From positions 86,867 to 150,866 of the forward strand of contig NZ_SMZR01000007.1 in the NCBI RefSeq assembly GCF_004358665.1: 64,000 bases of DNA, in the 5' to 3' direction. The notes under the pieces were generated by a model, which worked only from the letters and a program-made list of their open reading frames with translations, did no database searches and was not told where the DNA came from. This stretch comes from Jeotgalibacillus sp. S-D1 (lineage in GTDB: Bacteria; Bacillota; Bacilli; Bacillales; Jeotgalibacillaceae). Shown piece after piece: positions 17,227 to 28,177 of the stretch; within the stretch, counting starts at the first letter, position 1; each line of letters begins with the position of its first letter. Position numbers and translations under genes: made by a program.

Positions 17227-20200
17227 TTACAGCACATTAAAATATCTGGCTTCAGGATGGGCAAATACAATGGCAGAAACAGATGCTTCAGGCTCCATCA
17301 TGTACCCGTCTGTTAACTCAACACCGATTTCCTCCGGTTGAATCAGCTTAAACAGTTTTTCCTGATCTTCAAGATTAGGACAGGCCGGATAGCCAAAGGA
17401 GAAGCGCTGACCTTGATATTTCGCACTGAACCGCTCCTGCATCGTGAAATCAACTGGATCAGGAAAGCCCCAGCGATCCCGCATTTGCTGATGAAGCAGT
17501 TCTGCGAAGCCTTCTGCAGTTTCAAGGGCAAGAGACTGCAGCGCATGGCTTTCTAAAAAGCGCCCTTCTTCTTTATAAATTTGTGCCTTTTCACGTATGC
17601 CACGTCCTGCTGTTACCGTAAAGAACCCTACATAATCCATGACCCCGCTGTCTACAGATTTAAGATAATCAGCTAAGCATAAAAATGGCTCACGAGGCTG
17701 GCGCGGAAACGTAAATCGTTCAATTTCCCGTCCGTGATTTTCAGGATCATAAATAATGACGTCATCTCCATCGCTTTGCGCAGGGAAAAACTGATACACT
17801 GCTGACGGCTGAATCAGTGACTCTGCCTTCACTTCGCCAATTAAATCATCTACCACATTTTTTATCTTTAACGTTTTCTCATCTTTTTCTGCTAATAAGC
17901 GCGAAATTTTCCCCTTAACGCCTAAATGGTGACCGATCAGCATTTGCATGTTGATGTAGGCTTCAACATGGGCAACCGAATAAGAGTTCAGCACTCTTCT
18001 TTTTAAATCGGATGGTGTGAATACAGGAGCATCGGTTGATACAGCTGGTTTAGTTTTAACCGCCACGGCTGTTTGTTTCGGTTTTTCGGCAGCACCCGCG
18101 TTCGCGGCCGCCTCTTTTTTCAATCGGCGTTCCTCCACCAGCTGTCCACGCTCCAATTCATCCTGCAATTGATTTGCAAGTGATAAACCATTCATGGCAT
18201 CCTTCGCATAAAGCACAAGGCCTTCATAGTTTTGTGAAATTTTTGTATCAACAAATTTTCTGGAAAGAGCTGCTCCACCGACCAGGATCGGTATTTCCAT
18301 GCCTTCTTCCCTCATGTCACTTGCTGTGATAACCATTTGCTGTGCTGACTTTACAAGCAGTCCAGAAAGGCCGATTATATCCGGCTTTTCCCGTTTTATC
18401 GCTTCAATCAATACGGTTGGCGTTACTTTTATGCCAAGATCCACTACCTCATATCCATTATTGCTCAGAATAATATCAACCAAATTTTTTCCTATATCAT
18501 GAACATCGCCTTTTACAGTAGCAAGCAGCACCTTTCCCTTTGAAGAAGATGTGTCTGAAGCCTCCATATATGGCTCGAGAAATGCAACGGCCGCTTTCAT
18601 TACTTCTGCACTTTGCAGCACCTCCGCAACGATCAGCTGATTGTCATTGAATAAACGGCCAACTTCTTTCATCCCTGTCATTAAAGGCCCATTGATAATT
18701 TTTAGAGGAGCATCATATTCTCCAAGGGCTATTTCAAGATCTGGCAGCAGCCCTTCCTTTGTTCCCTCCACTACATAATAAGCTAAACGCTCTTCAAGGG
18801 TCATATCAGGCATAGCAGATTTACTCTCTTTTTTCTTGCCGCGGTAAAACTCTGTAAATGAAGCTAGTGACTTATCAGTCGTTTCAAATAATAGCGTCTC
18901 TGCCATTTTTATTTCTTCTTCTGAAATAGAGGCAAATCGTTCAAGCTTTTCTGTATTGACAATGGCATAATCAAGGCCTGCCTGAGTACAGTGATACAAA
19001 AAGACAGCATTTAACACTTCCCGGCCAACAGGCGGCAGTCCAAATGAAACATTACTGATTCCAAGAGTTGTCTGCACAAGCGGCAGTGCTTCCTTGATAG
19101 CTTTAATGCCCTCTAAAGTAGCTTTGGCGGAACCGATATATTGTTCGTCTCCTGTGCCTACTGGAAAAACAAGCGGATCAAAAATAATATCAGAAGGATT
19201 CACTCCGTAGTCTTCCACTAATATTTGATAAGACCGTTTGGCGATTTCAAGTTTGCGTTCTTTGGAAACGCCCATACCCACTTCATCAATTGTACCCACT
19301 ACCACTGCGGCACCGAATTTTTTCACGAGTGGAATGACCGCATCAAATCGTTCAAGTCCATCCTCTAAATTAATGGAGTTAATAATGGCTTTTCCCTGAG
19401 AATAAGTCAGCGCGCGTTCAAGGACTTCTTCATCCGTTGAATCAATCACAAGAGGCACTTTCACTTTTTTCACAACTTCTTGAATAAAATTCTCCATGTC
19501 TTCCATTTCATCACGGTCCGGGTCAGCGAGACAAATATCGATAACATGTGCTCCCCCTTTTACCTGGGCTCTTGCAATTTCAGATGCTTCTTCAATTTTA
19601 CCTTCAGCGATCAGACGTTTAAATTTGCGTGAGCCTATAACATTTGTCCGTTCGCCAATCATCAGCGGACGCATGGACGGATCATCATAAACAAGCGGCT
19701 CTATACCGGATACTGTATGAACCTGTTTGTGTTTAACCACTCTTGGTTTATATTTTTCCATTGTTTCTGAAAGAGCTTTGATATGGGCAGGAGTTGTCCC
19801 GCAGCAGCCCCCCACAATATTCAGCCATCCTTTTTCAGCAAACCCTTCAAGCTTCTTAGCCAATGACAAAGGCGTTTCGTGATAATGACCTTCTTCATCA
19901 GGCAGCCCTGCATTCGGATAACAACTAACATAAGAGTTGCTTAACTCAGATAATGAGCGAATATGATCCTGCATAAATTCAGGACCTGTCGCACAGTTTA
20001 GCCCAACTGAAACAGGCTTCATATGTTCCACGCTGATATAGAAAGCATCAATCGTCTGACCGGCAAGGGTTGTTCCCATTGGTTCAATGGTGCCGGAAAT
20101 CATTACATGAAGCTCTTTGCCCGTTTTTTTAAATGCTTCCTGAATGCCTAAAAATGCACATTTCACATTAAGCAAATCCTGGCTTGTCTCCACTAAAAGC

Positions 20201-20673
20201 AGGTCGGAACCGCCATCAATTAAGCCGCGTGCCTGCTCTGCATAAGAGGCAGTCAAATCCTGAAAGGTGGTCCCGCCCGTTACACTTAATGTCTTCGTTG
20301 TCGGACCCATTGAGCCTGCTACAAACCTCGGCCGTTCTGGCGTTGACCATTTATCGGCTGAGCGTTTGGCAATTTCAGCGCCGAGCCGGCTCAGTTCATA
20401 GGCATCCTGTGAAATATCGTATTCTTCCAGAACCACACTCATACTTCCAAACGTATTCGTTTCAACGATATCTGCACCCGCTTCAAAATAAGCATCATGA
20501 ATCCGCTCAATAACATCCGGTGCAGTTCTGTTTAAATTTTCATTGCAGCCTTCGAATTCTTCCCCGCCAAAATCATCTGCAGTCAGCTGGGCTTCCTGAA
20601 GCATTGTTCCCATTGCTCCATCCATGATGAGGATTTTTTTCTCTAGTTGATCAGTGAATAATGTTGGACACAT
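17227..20673 (-). CDS. metH: Cobalamin-dependent methionine synthase MetH
   Basis: Transfers a methyl group from methyltetrahydrofolate via methylcobalamin to homocysteine. Domains in order: homocysteine-binding barrel with zinc Cys ([15 protein letters not shown]), pterin-binding barrel, cap and B12-binding domain with lower-ligand His725 in DVHDIGKNL, and a C-terminal activation domain (RPSE/GYPACP-type segment [10 protein letters not shown]). About 1148 aa is full length. The frame opens at 20715, but GGAGGG before the ATG at 20673 sets the start; this overlaps the end of yitJ by 23 bases, indicating coupled translation in the SAM-riboswitch operon. Confidence 0.95.
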   Translation of the reverse strand: MCPTLFTDQLEKKILIMDGAMGTMLQEAQLTADDFGGEEFEGCNENLNRTAPDVIERIHDAYFEAGADIVETNTFGSMSVVLEEYDISQDAYELSRLGAEIAKRSADKWSTPERPRFVAGSMGPTTKTLSVTGGTTFQDLTASYAEQARGLIDGGSDLLLVETSQDLLNVKCAFLGIQEAFKKTGKELHVMISGTIEPMGTTLAGQTIDAFYISVEHMKPVSVGLNCATGPEFMQDHIRSLSELSNSYVSCYPNAGLPDEEGHYHETPLSLAKKLEGFAEKGWLNIVGGCCGTTPAHIKALSETMEKYKPRVVKHKQVHTVSGIEPLVYDDPSMRPLMIGERTNVIGSRKFKRLIAEGKIEEASEIARAQVKGGAHVIDICLADPDRDEMEDMENFIQEVVKKVKVPLVIDSTDEEVLERALTYSQGKAIINSINLEDGLERFDAVIPLVKKFGAAVVVGTIDEVGMGVSKERKLEIAKRSYQILVEDYGVNPSDIIFDPLVFPVGTGDEQYIGSAKATLEGIKAIKEALPLVQTTLGISNVSFGLPPVGREVLNAVFLYHCTQAGLDYAIVNTEKLERFASISEEEIKMAETLLFETTDKSLASFTEFYRGKKKESKSAMPDMTLEERLAYYVVEGTKEGLLPDLEIALGEYDAPLKIINGPLMTGMKEVGRLFNDNQLIVAEVLQSAEVMKAAVAFLEPYMEASDTSSSKGKVLLATVKGDVHDIGKNLVDIILSNNGYEVVDLGIKVTPTVLIEAIKREKPDIIGLSGLLVKSAQQMVITASDMREEGMEIPILVGGAALSRKFVDTKISQNYEGLVLYAKDAMNGLSLANQLQDELERGQLVEERRLKKEAAANAGAAEKPKQTAVAVKTKPAVSTDAPVFTPSDLKRRVLNSYSVAHVEAYINMQMLIGHHLGVKGKISRLLAEKDEKTLKIKNVVDDLIGEVKAESLIQPSAVYQFFPAQSDGDDVIIYDPENHGREIERFTFPRQPREPFLCLADYLKSVDSGVMDYVGFFTVTAGRGIREKAQIYKEEGRFLESHALQSLALETAEGFAELLHQQMRDRWGFPDPVDFTMQERFSAKYQGQRFSFGYPACPNLEDQEKLFKLIQPEEIGVELTDGYMMEPEASVSAIVFAHPEARYFNVL

Positions 20674-22513
20674 GGTGAATCCCTCCAGCTCTTTTTGCCG
20701 CTTGTTCATTTGCATATCTCGTTAACTCTGCTGTTACTTCATAACGCATAAATGGGGTAATCAAATAGATCCCGTTGAATAGCTCAAGTGCTGCATCAAT
20801 TAATGATTTGGTAATAGCTATCCCTTCCTGCGCAGATTTTTCTTTATCTCCCGATACCTTTGCCATCCGTTCGCGAACTTCGTCTGACAGCTTAATGCCA
20901 GGTACTTCATGATGCAGAAACTCAGCGTTTCGGCTGCTGGTTAAGGGCATTAACCCAATATACATTGGCTTTTGAATATGCTTGGTATGCTCATAGACAT
21001 CCAGCAGTTTTTCGTTTGAAAAAACCGGCTGACTCATAAAGTAATCAGCGCCTGCTGCAATCTTTTTCTCCATCCGCAGCACTGCCCGTTCCACGCTTCT
21101 GACGTGCGGGTTAAAAGCCGCTCCAATGGAAAACGACGTGGATTCACCCAGGTCTTTACCTGACATGGAAACACCTTTATTAAGCTGCTGAATCATTTCA
21201 ATTAATTCAAAAGAGGACACGTCATAAACAGACGTTGCACCCGGAAAATCCCCAACCTTAGTCGGGTCGCCTGTTACTGCCAGCAAATCATGAAGGCCAA
21301 GCGTGTGCAATCCCATTAAATGTGATTGCAACCCAATCAGGTTCCGGTCCCGGCAGGTGATATGAACAAGCGGTCTTGCACCGATTTCCTGTTTTATTAA
21401 ATGGCCCAGTGACTCGTTGGACACTCTTGGGCTTGCCAGAGAATTATCAGCAAGTGTTATGGCGTCAGCCCCAGCATCCTTGAGTACTTGAGCACCTTTC
21501 ATAAAAGCATCCGTATTTAATTTTTTAGGAGGATCCAATTCCACCACCACCGACGGCCGGGCTGATACTATGGAAGGCAGCGGCTCAGGGACATGGATTT
21601 TTTTTGACCTGACTTCAATTTTTGGTTCCGGAGCGATGATTTTCTTTTCCGTTATCGGTACAGCATTCTGCAATGCACCTGAAAAGGCACGGATATGCTC
21701 GGGAGTCGTTCCACAGCAGCCTCCAAGCAGGCGAACCCCTTGTGCTATGAATGATTTGGCGCATTCAGCAAAATATTCAGCATTGTTATTATATTGAAGG
21801 TCTCCATCCGAATAAGAAGGCAGGCTGGCGTTTGGATAGGAGGATAAGAAAGCATGCTTTGGCAGGGGAACACTTTCCAAAGATCTCAGCATATGAAAAG
21901 GCCCCTGGCGGCAGTTGATTCCCACTACGTCTGCACCCAGATCTTCAAGCCTGCCAAGTGCCTCAGCAATGGGTGTCCCATCCTGCAATACACCTATTTC
22001 CTGTAATGAGACCTGAGCGATTATCGGTACATCCGTTGCTTTACGGGCAATTTCCACCACCGTCGAAAGTTCTTCCAGATCGTAATAGGTTTCAAGCAGC
22101 AGTCCATCTACACCTTCCAGCAGCAAACAATAGAGCTGTTCGCGAAAGGAACGTTTAATTTCATCAAGTGCAATGGATTGAGGGCGGATGCTTCTTATTC
22201 CGCCAATTGTTCCAAGTATATGCGTATCTTTTTCTGCAGCAAGCTTTGCATTTCGGACAGCTGCACTGTTTATTTCCTTAACCTGGTCTTGAAGTCCGTA
22301 ACGTTCAAGCTTATGATAGTTTCCGCCGTAGGTGTTTGTCTGAATGACATCGGCTCCCGCTTTGATATACGCAGAATGGATCTGCTGAATATGTTCGGCC
22401 TGTGAAAGATTAAGTTCCTCGAAGCATTGATCTGTTCCATAAGAGTAAAGCAAGGTTCCCATTGCACCGTCTGCGATTAATATTTTCTCTTGAAGCGCTT
22501 CTGCTAATTTCAT
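20651..22513 (-). CDS. yitJ: Bifunctional homocysteine S-methyltransferase / methylenetetrahydrofolate reductase YitJ
   Basis: Two enzymes of methionine synthesis in one 620-aa chain. Residues 1-290 are a homocysteine methyltransferase barrel ([15 protein letters not shown]; zinc Cys in GINCRQGP and [11 protein letters not shown]). Residues about 330-610 are a flavin-dependent MetF-like reductase ([36 protein letters not shown]) that makes the methyl-THF used by MetH. It is first in the operon with metH, directly under an S-box leader, as in B. subtilis yitJ. Confidence 0.94.
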   Translation of the reverse strand: MKLAEALQEKILIADGAMGTLLYSYGTDQCFEELNLSQAEHIQQIHSAYIKAGADVIQTNTYGGNYHKLERYGLQDQVKEINSAAVRNAKLAAEKDTHILGTIGGIRSIRPQSIALDEIKRSFREQLYCLLLEGVDGLLLETYYDLEELSTVVEIARKATDVPIIAQVSLQEIGVLQDGTPIAEALGRLEDLGADVVGINCRQGPFHMLRSLESVPLPKHAFLSSYPNASLPSYSDGDLQYNNNAEYFAECAKSFIAQGVRLLGGCCGTTPEHIRAFSGALQNAVPITEKKIIAPEPKIEVRSKKIHVPEPLPSIVSARPSVVVELDPPKKLNTDAFMKGAQVLKDAGADAITLADNSLASPRVSNESLGHLIKQEIGARPLVHITCRDRNLIGLQSHLMGLHTLGLHDLLAVTGDPTKVGDFPGATSVYDVSSFELIEMIQQLNKGVSMSGKDLGESTSFSIGAAFNPHVRSVERAVLRMEKKIAAGADYFMSQPVFSNEKLLDVYEHTKHIQKPMYIGLMPLTSSRNAEFLHHEVPGIKLSDEVRERMAKVSGDKEKSAQEGIAITKSLIDAALELFNGIYLITPFMRYEVTAELTRYANEQAAKRAGGIHHVSNIIH

Positions 22514-22570
22514 ATAAAAAACTCCTCCCTTAATTCTTCATCCGCTATTCGGAGCAGCTGTTGTATATAC

Positions 22571-22752
22571 AAAAAGGCCTTCTTATTGAATCAATAAGAA
22601 GACCTGTACGTATGAGATCACAACTCTCCTTATCTTCCCCGTATGCCTTAAGCAGCATACAAGCTGGAGTTAGCACCTTTTCATAAAAACGAAGCCTATG
22701 AAGGTTGCTGAGGTTTCGCAGGGCCTTGTCCCTCCACCTCTCTTGATAAGAA
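22571..22752 (-). promoter_or_regulatory. SAM-I (S-box) riboswitch with terminator controlling yitJ-metH
   Basis: Minus-strand leader has the S-box blocks in order: CTTATCAAGAGAGGTGGAGG, CTGCGAAACCTCAGCAACC, AAGGTGCTAACTCCAGC and GATAAGGAGAG (aptamer about 22622-22752). A terminator follows: AGGTCTTCTTATTG pairs with CAATAAGAAGGCCT (22571-22605), then Ts. High SAM should stop transcription of both genes. Confidence 0.95.
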
Positions 22753-22778
22753 TCCAAACTATTTAGTTAATTACAGAT

Positions 22779-22807
22779 ACTCTACTAGATGCAGTTGTTC
22801 CTGTCAA
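22779..22807 (-). promoter_or_regulatory. Sigma-A promoter of the S-box leader
   Basis: Perfect -35 TTGACA (22802-22807) and -10 TAGAGT (22779-22784) on the minus strand, 17 bases apart, about 30 bases upstream of the aptamer. Confidence 0.7.
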
Positions 22808-22925
22808 TGGCTGACTTCAGATTAACAAAAGCACAGCCTGGCCGTGCCCAATCGTTTGACCTTTCCCACTTTTTCTTTTGTGTGATACGATCAGGGTATA
22901 ATAATGGCAAAAGGAGGGATTTTTT

Positions 22926-23567
22926 ATGTGCGGTCGATTTTCCCTGACTGAAAAACTGGCTGAACTTCAAGCTCATTATGAATTTGAGATGAGGGAGGAA
23001 TTTTCTTATGAACCGAATGACAATATTTCTCCTTCGCAGCAAATCATGGCTGTGGTAGAAGTGGATAAGATCCGTTACCCTGTTCAGTTCCGCTGGGGTC
23101 TGATCCCCCCGTTCGCTAAAGATGAAAAAATTGGCTACAAAACGTTTAACGCCCGTTCAGAAACCGTTCAGCAAAAGCCCAGCTTTAGAAAAGCTTTTCA
23201 AAAAAAACGATGCCTGATTCCTGCAGATTCCTTTTACGAATGGCAAAAGCTTTCATCCAAAGAAAAACAGCCTTTTGCTATCAAACCTGCTTCAAATAAC
23301 ATTCTGACGTTCGCGGGTTTATGGGAATCCTGGCACAAAGGGAATGAAGTGATCAGAAGCTGTACCATTTTAACTACCCGTCCAAATTCAAAAATGGAAT
23401 CAATTCATGACAGGATGCCGGTTATTTTAAAAGAAGATGACTATCAATCATGGCTGTCTGCCGACACCAATGCTGACGAGCTGCAATCTTTACTGCAGCC
23501 ATGCAGGGATGAGTACCTGACGCTTGATCCGGTTCCTAATGATTTTTTCAAAAGAAAAAAAGCTTAA
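22926..23567 (+). CDS. SRAP/HMCES-type DNA-protein-crosslink protein (YedK-like)
   Basis: SOS-response-associated peptidase family: the mature N-terminal Cys2 (MCGRFSL) forms a covalent link with abasic sites in single-stranded DNA to shield them. Other active-site regions are visible: FNARSETV, CLIPADSFYEW (catalytic Glu) and ESIHDRMPVIL (His). Length 213 aa is typical. AAAGGAGG precedes the ATG; a TATAAT at 22897-22902 is the likely -10. Single gene; no LexA box identified. Confidence 0.93.
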   Translation: MCGRFSLTEKLAELQAHYEFEMREEFSYEPNDNISPSQQIMAVVEVDKIRYPVQFRWGLIPPFAKDEKIGYKTFNARSETVQQKPSFRKAFQKKRCLIPADSFYEWQKLSSKEKQPFAIKPASNNILTFAGLWESWHKGNEVIRSCTILTTRPNSKMESIHDRMPVILKEDDYQSWLSADTNADELQSLLQPCRDEYLTLDPVPNDFFKRKKA

Positions 23568-23644
23568 TATTTTTGGTCAGATAAAGCTGCTGAAAAAGAA
23601 TTTAAAACTTCCTGTACGGCATAAAACTCATCTAACAGGAGGCC

Positions 23645-23771
23645 GGTTAATTTCCGCTGCAGGCGAGGCTTTCCGCGGGGCGTGCGGTGAGCCGCTTCGA
23701 GCTAACGCTCTTCAGCGTCTCACCTGTCACGCTGCATCCCGCAGGAGTCCCCCCTTCCGCTCCAATTAACC
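23645..23771. repeat. Interspersed GC-rich palindromic repeat element
   Basis: A 127-bp GC-rich element bounded by GGTTAATT and AATTAACC, with internal inverted blocks (CTTTCCGCGGG, CCGCAGGAGTC). It resembles the repetitive intergenic palindromes with this wording that occur in many copies in Bacillaceae genomes; that statement is from memory. No coding content. It lies in the convergent gap between the SRAP gene and ktrB. Confidence 0.7.
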
Positions 23772-23833
23772 TATACTTTATTACTCTACTGTGTCATTAA
23801 AAGGTTCTGTTGTTTGATAAGGTTAAAACTCAA

Positions 23834-23873
23834 AAAAAAACATAACTTCCGACTGCCCGGAAGTTATGTTTTT
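23834..23873. terminator. Bidirectional terminator between SRAP gene and ktrB
   Basis: AAAACATAACTTCCG pairs with CGGAAGTTATGTTTT over a 6-base loop, with A run before and T run after. Confidence 0.85.
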
Positions 23874-23959
23874 CTGATGGACTGAGGCATATGTCAGCAT
23901 TATAAGAGTGTCTATTTGCTGAATAACATAGTACCAAATTCCTTTTTGCACTGCTGCTT

Positions 23960-25279
23960 CTATCCAGCCAACACATCTGATTTTGGATATTTTATTTTAC
24001 TATGATCCGGTTTTGCAATTGAAAAAGCCAGGGTTAATGGACCAATTTTGCCCACAAACATGACAATAATTAATACAGTTTTTCCAATCACACTTAAGTC
24101 GCCGGTAATCCCCATTGATAAGCCGACGGTTCCAAATGCAGATACTGTTTCAAACACCAGCTCGATAAAAGACATCCCCTGCTCCGAATGAGTCAGAATA
24201 AGCAAAGCACCCACAACCAGCAGGACACTGCTCATGGCAATAGCGAGTGATTTGAAGACCAGTTCCTGTCTGATTTCCCGATTAAATATATTTATTTCTG
24301 CTTTTCTTTTGAAAAAAGAAATCGTTGCTAAAACGATAATTAAAAAGGTTGTAACCTTAATTCCGCCGCCAGTGGATGCGCTCCCTGCCCCAATAAACAT
24401 CAGAACAATTATAAATAAAATCGTTGAGTCATCCAGGCTTGCAATATCCAAACTGTTAAATCCGGCAGTTCTTGGTGAAACGGCCTGGAAATAAGAAGCC
24501 CATAGCTTGTCATCCAGAGGAAGAGCGCCAAGTGTTAAAGGGTTGCTGAACTCGTTTAAAAAAATATACAGCATCGCTACACTATTGATGACCAGCGTTC
24601 CAAACACCATCATTTTTGTATGAAGGCTCCATTGACGTACAGAGCGTGAATACCAGGCATCAATCAATACGGTAAACCCAATCCCGCCCAGAATAAAAAG
24701 AGCAGAAATGACAAGATTAACGGTTGGATTTCCTGCATAGGCCATTAGACTGTCAGGTCTGAGGCCAAATCCTGCATTATTGAAAGCTGATACAGCATGA
24801 AACAGGCTGAAATAAAGACCTTCCCACAAACCTAATTCCGGCACCCATACGGTTGAAAGCATGATAACTGCAAATGTTTCAATGATTAAAGCAAAAATGG
24901 TCAACTGAATAGCTAAACGGATAATTCCTCCGGCAGCATTTTGATTTAAGGATTGCTGAATAATTAACCGTTCTTTAAACCCGATTTTTTTTCCTAACAG
25001 TAAAAAAAATAAAACTGCAAATGTCATGATGCCCAAACCACCTAATTGAATTAAGCCCATAATGACAATTTCCCCAAATAAAGTATACGTTGTTCCGGTG
25101 TCCACAACAGCCAACCCCGTAACGGTCATCGCTGAAACGGCTGTGAAAAGAGCATCGAGCCAACTTAGTGAACCATTATGAGAAAATGGCAGTTTTAAAA
25201 GCCATGATCCAATCACAATGCTTATTAAAAATACTGCAATTAAAAGCTGGGGGGGATTTAAAGAACCGATTTTTCTCAT
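23960..25279 (-). CDS. ktrB: Potassium uptake channel subunit KtrB
   Basis: Membrane subunit of the KtrAB potassium transporter (Trk/Ktr/HKT fold). The four selectivity-filter turns are recognisable in order: MTVTGLAVV, NNAGFG, RTAGFNS and FGTVGLSMG. About eight membrane helices and four pore loops in 439 aa. The gene starts 5 bases after ktrA ends, so both are made from the c-di-AMP riboswitch transcript. KtrB and KtrD are hard to tell apart; the ktrA partnership argues for KtrB. Confidence 0.92.
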   Translation of the reverse strand: MRKIGSLNPPQLLIAVFLISIVIGSWLLKLPFSHNGSLSWLDALFTAVSAMTVTGLAVVDTGTTYTLFGEIVIMGLIQLGGLGIMTFAVLFFLLLGKKIGFKERLIIQQSLNQNAAGGIIRLAIQLTIFALIIETFAVIMLSTVWVPELGLWEGLYFSLFHAVSAFNNAGFGLRPDSLMAYAGNPTVNLVISALFILGGIGFTVLIDAWYSRSVRQWSLHTKMMVFGTLVINSVAMLYIFLNEFSNPLTLGALPLDDKLWASYFQAVSPRTAGFNSLDIASLDDSTILFIIVLMFIGAGSASTGGGIKVTTFLIIVLATISFFKRKAEINIFNREIRQELVFKSLAIAMSSVLLVVGALLILTHSEQGMSFIELVFETVSAFGTVGLSMGITGDLSVIGKTVLIIVMFVGKIGPLTLAFSIAKPDHSKIKYPKSDVLAG

Positions 25280-25284
25280 TTTCT

Positions 25285-25941
25285 TCAGACTCCTTGTTTT
25301 TCAAATCGATGAAGCTTGCGATTCTCTCCTATGACGATTAATACGTCACCTTCAAGAATTTTATCTTCACCGCTTGGAGAAACCAACATATCGTGAGACC
25401 GGTAAATCCCCACAATATTACATCCGAATCGATTTCGAACATTAAGAGCCGCGATTGTCTTGCCGACAATTTTTGGGGTTGCTTTAATTTCAACCATTGA
25501 ATGCTCTTCAGACAGCTCGATATAATCAATAAAATGTTCTGATGCCAGACGGTGTGCAATCCGTTTGGCCATATCTTTTTCAGGCCGGATTACCCTGGTC
25601 GCTCCAATTTTCTCCAGGACCTTTTGATGATATAGACTGGATGCTTTCACCCAGATTTCTTTAACATCCAGATCAGTTAAAATGATCGTGGTCAGAATAC
25701 TTGCCTCAATATTTTCACCAAATGAAACAACCACCAAATCAAAATTTCGTATTCCCGCCTGTAAAAGCAGCTGTTCATCCTGTGCATCACCATGAACCAC
25801 GTGAGTTGCCAGATGACTGAATTTATCAACAACCTCAGGGTCACGATCCATCGCGAATACCTCTGCTCCAATTTGATGAAACTCTTCTACTAAATGGCCG
25901 CCAAAACTTCCGAGGCCAAGCACTGCAAATTGTTTTCTCAT
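25285..25941 (-). CDS. ktrA: Potassium uptake regulatory subunit KtrA (RCK protein)
   Basis: Cytoplasmic ring-forming gating subunit. The N-terminal RCK_N Rossmann domain has GLGSFGG (about 8-14) and an acidic strand end (AMDRDPE) for nucleotide binding; a C-terminal RCK_C domain (about 135-218) is the usual c-di-AMP site. ATG codons at 25950 and 25941 are possible; AAGGATG sits 6 bases before 25941 and the first ATG lies inside it, so I use 25941 (218 aa). Operon with ktrB. Confidence 0.93.
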   Translation of the reverse strand: MRKQFAVLGLGSFGGHLVEEFHQIGAEVFAMDRDPEVVDKFSHLATHVVHGDAQDEQLLLQAGIRNFDLVVVSFGENIEASILTTIILTDLDVKEIWVKASSLYHQKVLEKIGATRVIRPEKDMAKRIAHRLASEHFIDYIELSEEHSMVEIKATPKIVGKTIAALNVRNRFGCNIVGIYRSHDMLVSPSGEDKILEGDVLIVIGENRKLHRFEKQGV

Positions 25942-26002
25942 GTTTACCATCCTTTTTACTCAAGCGTAATCTTACCTGCTGCAGTGAAACAATTTCCCAT
26001 GC

Positions 26003-26220
26003 AAAAAAACCACGAGGAACAAACCCTGTGGTCACAGATCATGGCTCACAAGTAATGTATTCTCTCTCTATAACGCTTGCGGGGTTAGCTGTCGGATTAG
26101 GGTTATGAGAGTAACCCTGCCTTTTAAAGGCTTCACCCCTAGCCAATATGACTTGGCAAAACGGGTCCCCCGCTTTCGAAATAACGAAATTCAGCGACTT
26201 AGAATCTTTACTATGAAAGC
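26003..26220 (-). promoter_or_regulatory. c-di-AMP (ydaO/yuaA) riboswitch with terminator controlling ktrAB
   Basis: Minus-strand leader contains the ydaO-yuaA blocks: AAAGCGGGGGACCC, GGCTAGGGGTGAAGCC, AGGGTTACTCTCATAACCC and CCGACAGCTAACCCCGCAAG (aptamer about 26068-26215). A terminator (ACCACAGGG...CCTCGTGGT, then seven Ts, 26003-26032) lies before ktrA. c-di-AMP should shut off potassium uptake, as for yuaA in B. subtilis. Confidence 0.93.
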
Positions 26221-26326
26221 TATATTACTCCCATGCATCAAAAGAGTAAAGAGGATTTACAAAAAAATAAATTTGCGGGAAACTGTTCTAAAGACATATA
26301 CTTCTTGAAAGAATAATTTATTGAGT

Positions 26327-26353
26327 TAGTTATTCAAAAAGAATGAATAACTA
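26327..26353. promoter_or_regulatory. Inverted repeat upstream of the adenine deaminase gene
   Basis: TAGTTATTC and GAATAACTA form a perfect 9-bp inverted repeat with a 9-base spacer, 40 bases before the ade start. It could be an operator or a leader hairpin; it does not match a PurR box or purine riboswitch. No other feature is seen in 26221-26392. Confidence 0.35.
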
Positions 26354-26392
26354 CCCCATCAATTAGAGATATAAAATGAAAGGAGACACACC

Positions 26393-28144
26393 ATGACCAT
26401 CCAGCAAAACCCTTCAATTGAAGAATACACAAAACGAATAGGGGTCTCTCAGCGCAAACTTCCGGCAGATCTGGTGATAAAAAACGGGAAAATTATTAAT
26501 GTTTATACATTAGAAATCATTTCTGCTGATATCGCTATTGCAGACGGATACATCGCAGCGATCGGAGAGAATTATGAAGGACTGCAAGTTATTGATGCGG
26601 ATGGATGTTTTTTATCCCCTTCCTTTATCGATGGGCATATCCATATAGAATCCACCAATTTAACTCCTTCAGAGTTTGCAAAGGCAGTATTGCCCCATGG
26701 TGTTACGACCATTATTACCGACCCGCATGAAATAGCCAATGTATTAGGAAAAAAAGGCATTGAGTACATGCTGAATAATGCGGAGGGACTCCCTATGGAT
26801 ATTTTTTACGTCCTCCCCTCCAGTGTTCCCGCCACATCGTTTGAGCATGCAGGTGCATTGTTAAAAGCAGAGGACTTGAAACCATTTTATGATCACCCCA
26901 GCGTAATTGGTTTAGCAGAGGTGATGGATTATCCAGCGGTAATGAATGCGGACAGTGATATGCTTCATAAAATCAAGGATGCAGCTCATTACTCCGGATT
27001 AATTGATGGTCATTTAGCCGGACTTTCCACAAATGAAATTAACGGTTATTTATCTGTAGGCATAAGAAATGATCATGAGTGCACTACAGCAGCCGAAGCA
27101 CTTGAACGAGTAAGACTTGGAATGCGTGTCATGATACGGCAGGGCTCCGGCTCAAAAAACCTGCCTGCATTATTGGAGGCAGTTAATGAAAAGAATGCTT
27201 CCCGCTTTTCTTTTTGCACCGATGATAAGCATATCGATGAGCTGATTGAAGAAGGCAGTATCAATCATTGTGTCAAAGAAGCTATTGCTTTGGGGCTTGA
27301 TCCGCTGACAGCTTATCAGATGGGCACACTTAATGCTGCACAGGTTTACCAACTACATGACCGCGGAGCGATCTCACCAGGCATGAAGGCAGATATTCTG
27401 GTTGTTTCTGATTTGGAAAAGGTAGATATTAAAACTGTAATAAAAGATGGGAAAGTCATTGCGCATAATTCTGCTCTTATTAAAGAGTGGCCCCATACAA
27501 CAAGCGGGCTGGAAGGCTGTGTGGAATCGGTCAATATGAAGCCGATCACGGTCACAGACCTTAAAATTAAACCGGAGGAAGCGATTGCCAACATCATAGA
27601 GATCATTCCAAACCAAATTGTAACGAGGCATACCAAATCAACCGTTCCTACAGACTCTGAAGGCTATTTTCTTCCTTCAGCAGAGCAAGATCTGCAAAAA
27701 CTCGTAGTAGCAGAACGCCATCATGCCAGAGGCACTCTCGGGGCTTGTATTGTAAAAGGGTTTAATCTCACACCGGACAGTGCGATCGCATCCACCGTTG
27801 CCCATGACTCTCATAACATCATTGCAGCCGGCACTTCCGATGAAGCAATTATGAAGGCCATCGATTGGCTCAATGATCATCAAGGCGGATTTGCAGTGGT
27901 GAAAGATGGAAAAGTAATTGGCGCGATGGAACTGCGGCTTGCAGGGTTAATGTCCATTAAGCCAATGAAAGAAGCTGCAGCAGAAATGGAAACGATTCAG
28001 CATGCACTTAAAGTTGTGTCGCCAAGCGCATCCTTTCATTTGTTTTCTATCCTTTCTTTCTTAGCACTTCCGGTTATCCCGGCTCTAAAGCTGACGGATA
28101 TTGGTTTGTTTAATGTACGGACATTCAGTCACATCAAGGTATAA
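26393..28144 (+). CDS. ade: Adenine deaminase Ade
   Basis: Converts adenine to hypoxanthine in purine salvage. Amidohydrolase fold: N-terminal metal pair in SFIDGHIHIEST, then TDPHEIANV, GHLAGLST, and CTDDKH in the barrel, with a C-terminal small domain containing HDSHNIIAAGTSD. Length 583 aa is as expected for the microbial Ade family. AAAGGAG lies before the ATG. Single gene flanked by the ktrAB leader and a bidirectional terminator. Confidence 0.95.
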   Translation: MTIQQNPSIEEYTKRIGVSQRKLPADLVIKNGKIINVYTLEIISADIAIADGYIAAIGENYEGLQVIDADGCFLSPSFIDGHIHIESTNLTPSEFAKAVLPHGVTTIITDPHEIANVLGKKGIEYMLNNAEGLPMDIFYVLPSSVPATSFEHAGALLKAEDLKPFYDHPSVIGLAEVMDYPAVMNADSDMLHKIKDAAHYSGLIDGHLAGLSTNEINGYLSVGIRNDHECTTAAEALERVRLGMRVMIRQGSGSKNLPALLEAVNEKNASRFSFCTDDKHIDELIEEGSINHCVKEAIALGLDPLTAYQMGTLNAAQVYQLHDRGAISPGMKADILVVSDLEKVDIKTVIKDGKVIAHNSALIKEWPHTTSGLEGCVESVNMKPITVTDLKIKPEEAIANIIEIIPNQIVTRHTKSTVPTDSEGYFLPSAEQDLQKLVVAERHHARGTLGACIVKGFNLTPDSAIASTVAHDSHNIIAAGTSDEAIMKAIDWLNDHQGGFAVVKDGKVIGAMELRLAGLMSIKPMKEAAAEMETIQHALKVVSPSASFHLFSILSFLALPVIPALKLTDIGLFNVRTFSHIKV

Positions 28145-28177
28145 AAAAAGCTTCCCATCAAATGGGAAGCTTTTTTA
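28143..28177. terminator. Bidirectional terminator between ade and the STAS gene
   Basis: AAAAAAGCTTCCCAT and ATGGGAAGCTTTTTT form a perfect stem with a 4-base loop; it overlaps both gene ends. Confidence 0.9.

Noticed and set aside
22545..22757. 70-codon minus-strand frame before yitJ
   Set aside because: It overlaps the S-box aptamer and terminator, which explain the sequence.
26105..26308. 67-codon plus-strand frame upstream of ade
   Set aside because: It lies over the c-di-AMP riboswitch of the opposite strand and has no ribosome site.
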